Below are positions 56,742 through 64,000 of a stretch of DNA of 64,000 nucleotides, piece by piece. Both the position numbers and the translations under genes were made by a program. This stretch comes from Mycoplasmopsis phocirhinis (lineage in GTDB: Bacteria > Bacillota_I > Bacilli_A > Mycoplasmatales > Metamycoplasmataceae), in NCBI RefSeq assembly GCF_004216495.1, contig NZ_CP034841.1, forward strand, positions 682,001 to 746,000, read 5' to 3'. The stretch's first letter is position 1. Each line of letters starts with the position of its first letter. Under the pieces are notes generated by a model that was given only the letters and a program-made list of their open reading frames with translations, was not told the DNA's origin and did no database searches.

Positions 56742-57809
56742 ATGAATACAAAATACTTAAACAAAATGTTTGCTGAACACAAAGTTGATGCATTAGTTTC
56801 AGAAGCGCCACAAACTAGATTATGATTAACTGGTATACAAACCACAGATGGTTATGTTATTATTGAAAAAGATAATGCTCATTTGTTTGTAGATGGAAGG
56901 TATATTGAATATGCTAAAAACAATGCCAAAAATGTAACTATACACCTACTTAATGGCTCATCGCTAGTAGATTTTTTTAAAGAAAAAAAATACAATAAAG
57001 TTGCTTTTGAAAAAGATTATTTAAATGTTCAAACTTTACAATATTTACAAAAAATTATCCAACCTAAACAAGAAGTATTTGTTTCAGGACAAGAATTAAG
57101 AATTTTAAAATCAGACAAAGAAATTGAAATTTTGCAAAAATCAATTGATATTTCTTTAAAATCATTGTCAGATTTAAAGAAATGAATTAAACCAGGATAC
57201 ACGGAAAAAGAAGTTGCGGCAAAATTGAATTATTTAATGAAATTAAATGGCGCTGACAAAGAGAGTTTTGATGAAATAGTAGCAACAGGATCTTCATCAG
57301 CTGAACCTCATCATCATCCAACTGATAAAAAATTAGTTGCTGGCGATTTATTGAAAATTGATTTTGGTGCTTTGTACAAAGGTTATTCAGCAGACATTAC
57401 TAGAACATTTATTTTGGGCGAAAATGGCATTGATGAAAATAGACAAGCAAATAATCCTAAAGCACAAGAAATTTTAGATATTGTTCTAGCTGCGGCTAAG
57501 GCTGGTAGAGATGCTGTAAAACCTGGAATTAGAGCCAGCGAAATAGATAAAATTTGTCGTGAATATATTGAAAAAGCAGGTTATGGTCAATATTTTGTTC
57601 ACGGAACTGGCCATGGTCTTGGTATTGATGTTCATGAATTACCATATGTTAGTTCAAAATCAAAAGATTATATATTAGAACCTGGAATGGTTATTACTGT
57701 TGAACCAGGAATTTACATTGAAGGTCTAGGTGGTGCTAGAAACGAAGACGATGTTTTAGTAACTGAAACCGGACGCTATGTATTTTCAAGACCTGAAGAA
57801 AGATCATAG
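56742..57809 (+). CDS. Xaa-Pro aminopeptidase (M24 family)
   Basis: A 355-residue pita-bread metallopeptidase. The N-domain covers residues 1-120. Metal ligands follow the pattern KIDFGALYKG (Asp), DITRTF (Asp), HGTGHGLG (His), TVEPGIY (Glu) and GARNEDDVLV (Glu). It removes N-terminal residues preceding proline, and so completes degradation of peptides brought in by Opp. SD AGGAG is present. Confidence 0.92.
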
Positions 57810-59159
57810 ATGTTAAGTATTGAATTAAAGCAATATCTACGATTAAAACAATTATCTATTGAACAGCCTTTTATAGATTATAAGCAAAGAATTTGACTAC
57901 TTAAAAAACTGCTTTTTTTAGTTCAAACAAACGAAAAACGAATAATCAATGCCCTTAATTTAGACTTAAACAAACACGAAAATGAGGCATATTTTAGCGA
58001 AATAGGTTTAATTCTTAGAGAACTTAAATATACAATCAAAAACCTCAAAAAATGAATAAAACCCAAAAAAGTAAAAACACCATTTTTACTTTTTGCCGGT
58101 TCGTCTAAAATAATTCAACAAGCAAAAGGATTATGTTTAATTATAAGTCCGTGAAATTATCCATTTTATTTAACTATGATGCCTCTTATATCAGCAATTG
58201 CTGCTGGTAATAGAGTAATGATTAAAACTTCAGAAATCAGTAAAAATTCAACATTGTTGTTGATTGAATTATTGAATAATCATTTAAATAAAGATATTGT
58301 ATATGTAATTGAACCAAATATTGAGAATATAACAACATTAATGCAACAACGTTTTGATTTTGTTTTTTTTACAGGTTCAGAAAAAGTCGGAACTCTTGTT
58401 ACTCAACAAGTGGCTAAATTTCATACACCAATCACATTAGAACTAGGTGGTAAATGCCCGGTAATTATTTGTGACGATGTAAATTTAGAACATAGTGCTT
58501 CCAAAATAATGGCAGCTAAATTAATAAATTCAGGTCAAACTTGTATAGCTCCAGATTATGTTGTTGTTCCAAAAGGTTTTGCGGATAAGTTTATTGATTA
58601 TTGTAATCAATATGTAGAAACACACTTAAGTGATTTGAATGAATTTCCAAAAATGATTTCACCGCAACATTTTCGTCGTGTTTTGAATCTAATTCCTAAA
58701 AATATTAATGTAGAATATTTTGAATCAGTTCAAAAAATATACCCAAAAGCATTTTTTTCAAATTGAGAAAGCCAAATTATGCAAGATGAAATTTTTGGAC
58801 CTTTATTGCCAGTAATTGAATATGATGATTTTGGGCAAGTCGTTAAACAAATTTCAATCAAATCCCAACCCTTATCAACTTACATATTTACCAAAAATAA
58901 ACAAAAAATTGATTATTTAAGTAAATATATTAAAACTGGTGGCATAGTAATAAATGATTTATTAGTACAATTAATTTCACATAATTTACCATTTGGAGGA
59001 GTAGGTAGCTCTGGCAATGGCCGCACGCATGGTTATGCTGGTTTTTTAGGTTTTTCTAATTCTATTAGTAGTTATAAACGGATGAATTTTTCAACTAAAT
59101 TAAGCGAACATCCATATACAAATTCAAAATTAAAATTAATAAAAAAACTAATTAAATAG
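57810..59159 (+). CDS. Aldehyde dehydrogenase (class 3 / NAD(P)-dependent)
   Basis: A 449-residue enzyme, class-3 length. [25 protein letters not shown] near residue 113 is the NAD-pocket start; catalytic Glu lies in LELGGK, and catalytic Cys in NSGQTCIAPDY; FGPLLPV and LPFGGVGSSG follow. The C-terminal hydrophobic tail of the fatty-aldehyde type is absent. It begins right after the peptidase stop, without an obvious ribosome site, so it is probably coupled. Substrate unknown. Confidence 0.9.
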
Positions 59160-59193
59160 AGCACATTTGAGTAAAAAGGCTTAAAAATGTGCT
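59160..59193 (+). terminator. Terminator after the aldehyde dehydrogenase
   Basis: AGCACATTT/AAATGTGCT around a 16-base loop, followed by eight T. Confidence 0.82.
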
Positions 59194-59229
59194 TTTTTTT
59201 ATATTTTTACGCCAATTTGTAAAATATTG

Positions 59230-59235
59230 TATAAT
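59230..59235 (+). promoter_or_regulatory. -10 box giving a probably leaderless proS mRNA
   Basis: TTGTATAAT, with TATAAT 7 bases before the proS ATG; no ribosome site. Confidence 0.55.
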
Positions 59236-59242
59236 GAAATTT

Positions 59243-60673
59243 ATGAAAGAATTAGAAAAAATTACTCCTCAAGAAACTGATTTTGCAAAATGATACACTG
59301 ATGTTGTTAAACAAGGTAATTTAATTGCGTATGGACCTTTAAAAGGAACTTTGATTTTTAAACCAAACTCATATGGTATTTGAGAATTAATTCAAAAATA
59401 TTTAAATGAAGAGTTTATAAAATTAGGTGTTAAAAATGTTTATTTGCCTTTATTAATTCCTAGTCGTCTTTTGGAAAAAGAAAAAGATCATATTCAAGGC
59501 TTTAATCCAGAACTAGCAACAATTACTCAAGTAGGCGAAACTAAACTAGAAGAAAAAGTTTATGTACGGCCAACATCAGAGGTTTTATTTGCTGATTTGT
59601 TTAAAAATTCAACTGAATCATATAAAGACTTACCAATAATTTATAATCAATGAGCTAATGTGATTAGATGAGAAAAAACAACCAATCCTTTTTTAAGAAG
59701 TCGTGAATTTTTATGACAAGAAGGACACACTTGTCATAGTAATCCAATGGAGGCTAGACAACTAACTAGAACAATAATTTCTCTTTATGCAAAATTTTTA
59801 AAAAATTATTTAGCTATTCCAGTTATTGTTGGTAAAAAAACTCCAAAAGAAAAATTTGCTGGAGCTTGTTCTACGTATACTGTTGAAGCAATGATGAAAG
59901 ATGGAAGGGCATTACAATCAGGTACTAGTCATTATTTAGCCCAAAATTTTTCAAAACCTTTTGGTATTGTTTTTAAGGATGAAAATAATAATAAAGATTA
60001 TGCTTATCAGACATCATGGGGTGTTTCAACACGTTTGATAGGAGCGATTATTATGACGCATGGAGATAATCGTGGTATTATAATTCCACCTAAAATCGCA
60101 CCAATCCAAATTGATATAATAGAAATATTTGCAAATAAAAACCCCAAAGTTAGGGATGTTTCTAAGAAATTGTTAAAAGATTTAGGAAGAATTTACAGAG
60201 TAAATTTAGATAATTCAGAAAAAAATCCTGGATTTAAAGTTTCTAATTCAGAAATTCAAGGGACTCCATTAAGAATTGAAGTTGGTCCTAGAGATTTAGA
60301 AAATGATTTGGTTACAATCGTGCGCAGAGACACCCTAGAAAAAATTGTTTTACCTGTAAATCAAGTTAAGAAAAACATCAAATCATTATTAAATGATATT
60401 CACAATAATTTATTTAATAATGCGAAAAAAAGATTAGACACAAACACGATTCGCGTTAATGATTATGAAACATTTAAAGTTGAAATCAAAAAACAAAAAT
60501 TTGTTCTTGCTCCATTTTGTTGCCAAATAGAAGCAGAAGATTTAATCAAAAATGAAACAGGAGCAACGACACGTTGTATTCCAAAAACAATGGAAAGACC
60601 TTTTAAAACTATGCCATGCATAATTTGCGGTAAAGAAACAAAGCGTTTTGTCGTATTTGCTCGTGCATATTAG
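59243..60673 (+). CDS. proS: Prolyl-tRNA synthetase (archaeal/eukaryote-like type)
   Basis: A 476-residue class II synthetase of the type without the large editing insertion: motif 2 around [22 protein letters not shown], PTSEV ahead of it and motif 3 GVSTRLIGAIIMTHGD. The C-terminal region has the CxxC-type zinc site (FCCQIEAEDLI, and MPCIICGKETKRFVVFARAY). It charges tRNA(Pro). A small HTH-like gene follows, as in M. genitalium (proS, then MG284). Confidence 0.95.
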
Positions 60674-60719
60674 TTTGGTTAACATAACTAACTTTTATCT
60701 TAGGAACAGAAAGGTAATT

Positions 60720-61103
60720 ATGTTTCAAAATTTAATTCAAGGTTTTGCTATTGCTGATGGTTTAACTAATTTACAGCGATACAATGTTGTATCTCAAATA
60801 GCACAATTAGAATTAGGACATGCAAAAGCAAAAAGATATGCTGCTATTAACACTATTAAAAAAGCTTCGCGATTGAGTGACGATAAAAAAGATTCACTGT
60901 TTGGTTATTTTAGTGAAAATATGCAAAGAGTATTAACTTGTGTTTCAAAATTAAATAAAGAAATGATAATTCAATTATTTATATCTCCCAATCAAGATAA
61001 AAAATGATGAGAAGCACTTTGCTCAAAAACCACTTTTTACAAACGTCGTAAAGAAATGGTAGATGAATTTATTTTTTACTATTTTTCAAATTACGATAAC
61101 TAG
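60720..61103 (+). CDS. Small HTH-like protein, MG284/MPN403-type
   Basis: A 127-residue protein following proS, the position of MG284 in M. genitalium (from memory). It ends SKTTFYKRRKEMVDEF followed by an aromatic tail. The same pattern occurs in the gene at 51485-51823. The SKTT-FYK-RRK segment suggests a DNA-recognition helix, so a regulator is the best guess. A modest site (AAAGGTAATT) precedes the ATG, and a terminator follows. Confidence 0.7.
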
Positions 61104-61117
61104 CCACTTCTGTGGCT
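61102..61117 (+). terminator. Terminator after the proS operon
   Basis: AGCCAC/GTGGCT around a TTCT loop, then five T. Confidence 0.85.
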
Positions 61118-61178
61118 TTTTGCTTTATAACACAAAAAAATAATTTAAACAAGTACATTTCAATAAATTGGAGATTTA

Positions 61179-64000
61179 ATGAGTTCAACAAATAATAAAA
61201 GATTTATTAAATTATGTAATTCTTTGAGTTTGCCCATAACACAAAGTTTACAAAAAACAGAGATTACTGGATATTATCACGATCAAGTGCAAGATGTTTT
61301 GGAAATATGATTTAATTTTAACGATGAGGTTATAACCGAGGATTTTTTTTATTTTCATAAATGTATTTTGAATAATGCTCATTACCGGATAATGCCTCAT
61401 TATAATTTTGATATTTTGCAATACAAACAACAAAATATAATTAGTTTTATTGAACATTTACTGAATAAATCGCCAAAATATGTTGATTTAAAACAATCTA
61501 GATTTCACAAATTAATGATTAATAAAGACAATCATAAATTTGAATTTATAGTCAATGACGAAGAAGAATTTAATTTTTTAAAACCTCAATTAATGCACTT
61601 TGTTGATCAATTAAAACTTTATGGTTTTAAACATCTTGATATTCAAATTAAATATGCGCCGGTTCGTTCGCAGGAGTTTAACTTTAACTCAAATATTCAA
61701 TATAAAAAAGAAGAAATTGAAGAATTTAATAAATTAGTACAACAACTCGAACAAAACAGAAAGATTATTAATAATTCTAATAATAAAATCAAAACAACTA
61801 AACGTTGATCACAAAAAAAATACCAACAAACTAAAATTAATGAAATTAGTTTATTTCCTGAAAAAAGTGATGTTGAAATAAATGGTGAAATTTTTGAATA
61901 TGATTTATTAACTACAAAAAATGATAAATTTATTTACTCTCTTTCTATATGTGATTATGAGGACGCTATTACAGTTAAATGATTTAGAGATGAAGCTTTA
62001 GATGAAAATATTGTAAATAACGATTTTATAAAAGGCAAATGGATCAGCGTTAGAGGTACGACAGCCATTCAATCATTTGGCAAATCTGAATGATTTATTT
62101 ACATGGATAATTACGAAATAATTGAATCGATGTGTTTAATCAGCAGCGATGAAGCTCCACAAAACCAAAAACGCATTGAGTTACATGTCAGTTCAAAACT
62201 AAACACAATGGATGGGATAATAGAACCAGAAGAAATTATTCAAAGAGCCAAAAAATTCGCTATGCCAGCAGTGGCTATATCAGATTTAGATGCTGTGCAA
62301 GGTTATCCAAGATTTTATCAAGCAGCAAAAAAAGCAAACATAAAAGCAATTTATGGTGCTTCTTATTCAACATACCACAAGCAACCTAAAATATTTTTAG
62401 GTTCAATTCCAAAAGGTAAAATAAGTGAGCAAACATTTGTTTGTTTTGATATTGAAACTACTGGTTTAAGTCCTCGTTTCCATGAGTTGATTGAATATGG
62501 TTCATTTAGTATAAATGTTGAAAAACCGAGCGTAAAACCGGTGCAATTTTTAATTAAACCAAAAGGAAAAATTAAACCTTTTACTACGTCTTTAACTGGT
62601 ATTACTCAATCAGATATAGATAAAAAAGGAATTGATTATCGTGAATCATTGCAAAAAATTTATGATGATTTAAATGGCAAAATCGCTCTGGCCCACAACG
62701 CTAAATTTGACTTTAATTTTATTAAAGAACAATTTAGAATTCATAATATGCCATTTCCCGATGTTTGTGTTATTGACACGTTAGTGGTTTCTAGATTAAT
62801 GTTTCCAGAACGAAAAAAACATTCATTAGGTGATTTGGCAAATAATTTAGATGTTAATTATGACCCTAATGTAGCTCACCGAGCTGATTACGATGCCAAA
62901 GTTTTGGCTGATGTTTGAGTTGAAATGATGGACAAAATGAGACTTAAAGATGTTTTGAGTTTTGAAGATTTACTTAATTATCAACCAGAACATAAATATA
63001 AAGAACGTTTTCCATACACAATCAGCACATTGGTAAAAAATCAGCAAGGTTTAAAAAAACAATTCAAAATGATTAGTGATTGTTTAACGACAAATTATAG
63101 TTTTGGGCCAAAAACATACCTTGAAGACATCAAAAAAGATGATGATTTATTAATTGGTTCAGGAACATTGAGGTCTAAATTAATTGATGATTACTTTTAT
63201 TCAAATCATGAGGAATTTTTAAATGAAATATTACGCTATGATTATATAGAAATTCCAGCACCTCAATGTTTTCAACATTGAATCGATACTGATTTTATAA
63301 CTAAAGAGCAATTGTATTTTGCTCTTAAAGAAATAATTATTACAGCTAAAGAATTTGGCAAAATACCAATTGCTACCGCTGATGTTAGATATTTAGATTT
63401 AGTAGACAAAAAAGCATTTGAAATTTTAGTATATGCAAAAGGCATAGGTGCTTCGAGACATTATCTTTATGATCATAGGCGAGCTAAATCAAAAACCTTA
63501 ACTATACCCAACCAACATTTTCTAACTACACAGGAAATGCTAGAACAATTTTCATTTCTAAATGATGTAAATTTAATCAATGAAATTGTTGTGAAAAATA
63601 CACAAAAAATAGCAGATATGATTGAAAATGTTGAAGTTATTAAAGACAAACTTTATACACCTGTTTTTGACGATTCAAAAACTAAGTTGCGTGATTTGGT
63701 TTATCAAAATGCGAAAAAAAAATATGGAGTAAATTTACCCGATATTGTTAAACAACGTATTGAAGCTGAATTGACTCCAATTATTAAATATGGTTTTGAT
63801 GTTATATACTGAATTTCGCATAAATTAGTTAAAAAATCTCTGGATGAAGGTTATGTTGTGGGAAGTCGTGGTTCAGTAGGTTCTTCATTAGTGGCTACTT
63901 TAAGTGATATATCAGAAGTAAACCCTTTAGCTCCACACTATGTCTGTGAACAATGCAAACACTTTGAATTAGCTAATATTGACTCAATTACTTCTTGTTA
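61179..64000 (+). CDS. polC: DNA polymerase III alpha subunit PolC (partial, 3' end outside window)
   Basis: The gene starts at an ATG 5 bases after GGAG and runs off the right edge; about 940 of an expected 1,400-plus residues are visible. Order: an N-terminal domain, an OB fold (about 215-310), a PHP domain beginning [16 protein letters not shown] near 330, and the 3'-5' exonuclease inserted in it with [13 protein letters not shown] (DxE) near 420 and [10 protein letters not shown]. The PHP domain resumes (ATADVRYLD), and the polymerase palm begins with [15 protein letters not shown]. PolC is the main replicative polymerase in low-GC Gram-positive relatives. Confidence 0.96.

Noticed and set aside
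1-64000. Prophage or integrative conjugative element
   Set aside because: No integrase, capsid, portal, terminase or conjugation gene cluster is seen; only one IS element is present.

Overview
The window reads as a wall-less Mycoplasma-type bacterium (Mollicutes, most like the hominis/bovis-type Mycoplasmopsis lineages). It is very AT-rich, and almost every long gene stays open only if TGA is read as tryptophan. It carries many lipoboxes (A-x-x-C after a short hydrophobic leader) and compact operons with 1-60 base overlaps. Family-level identities are from memory of motifs; no database search was run.

Layout. 1-4000 (minus): a surface lipoprotein cut by the window edge and a three-gene ABC importer of the glycerol/sugar/polyamine type. 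4100-6400 (plus): mnmG and rlmH. 6481-10340 (minus): a tightly coupled three-gene cluster of unknown function built around a ClpB-D2-like AAA+ protein. Its first gene is beheaded by an IS3-like element (10341-11659). 11687-17724 (minus): a nucleoside-type ABC importer (binding lipoprotein, double ATPase, two permeases). 17991-20560 (minus): infC-rpmI-rplT, a 78-residue unknown gene and a tmcAL-like gene. A tRNA-Leu(CAA) lies at 20618.

20788-25793 is a type I modification locus with two switching devices. hsdM carries a G9 tract that puts this copy out of frame, and two convergent hsdS genes share a 135-bp inverted repeat. No hsdR is present. 25794-26191 is a structured leader with its own promoter. 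26192-45352 is one long plus-strand operon: a 1048-residue lipoprotein, a 2693-residue membrane-anchored protein with a zinc-protease HEYGH motif, then oppA-B-C-D-F. The layout suggests surface proteolysis or protein capture coupled to peptide import. 45484-47319 is a HinfI-like restriction-modification pair with a frameshifted endonuclease.

47422-64000: a possible small RNA; a RumA-type rRNA methylase; a HAD phosphatase; three linked unknown genes; rpiB; a C39-peptidase exporter followed by a split accessory gene; ybeY-cdd-era; an Xaa-Pro peptidase; an aldehyde dehydrogenase; proS; a small HTH-like gene; and the start of polC.

Points that stand out: phase-variable type I methylation by two mechanisms at one locus; homopolymer frameshifts in three genes (hsdM, the GANTC-type endonuclease, the C39 accessory gene); the unexplained AAA+ cluster; the protease-lipoprotein-Opp operon with a switch-like leader; an AUA start on infC; and several genes whose -10 box sits only 6-9 bases from the ATG, suggesting leaderless mRNAs.
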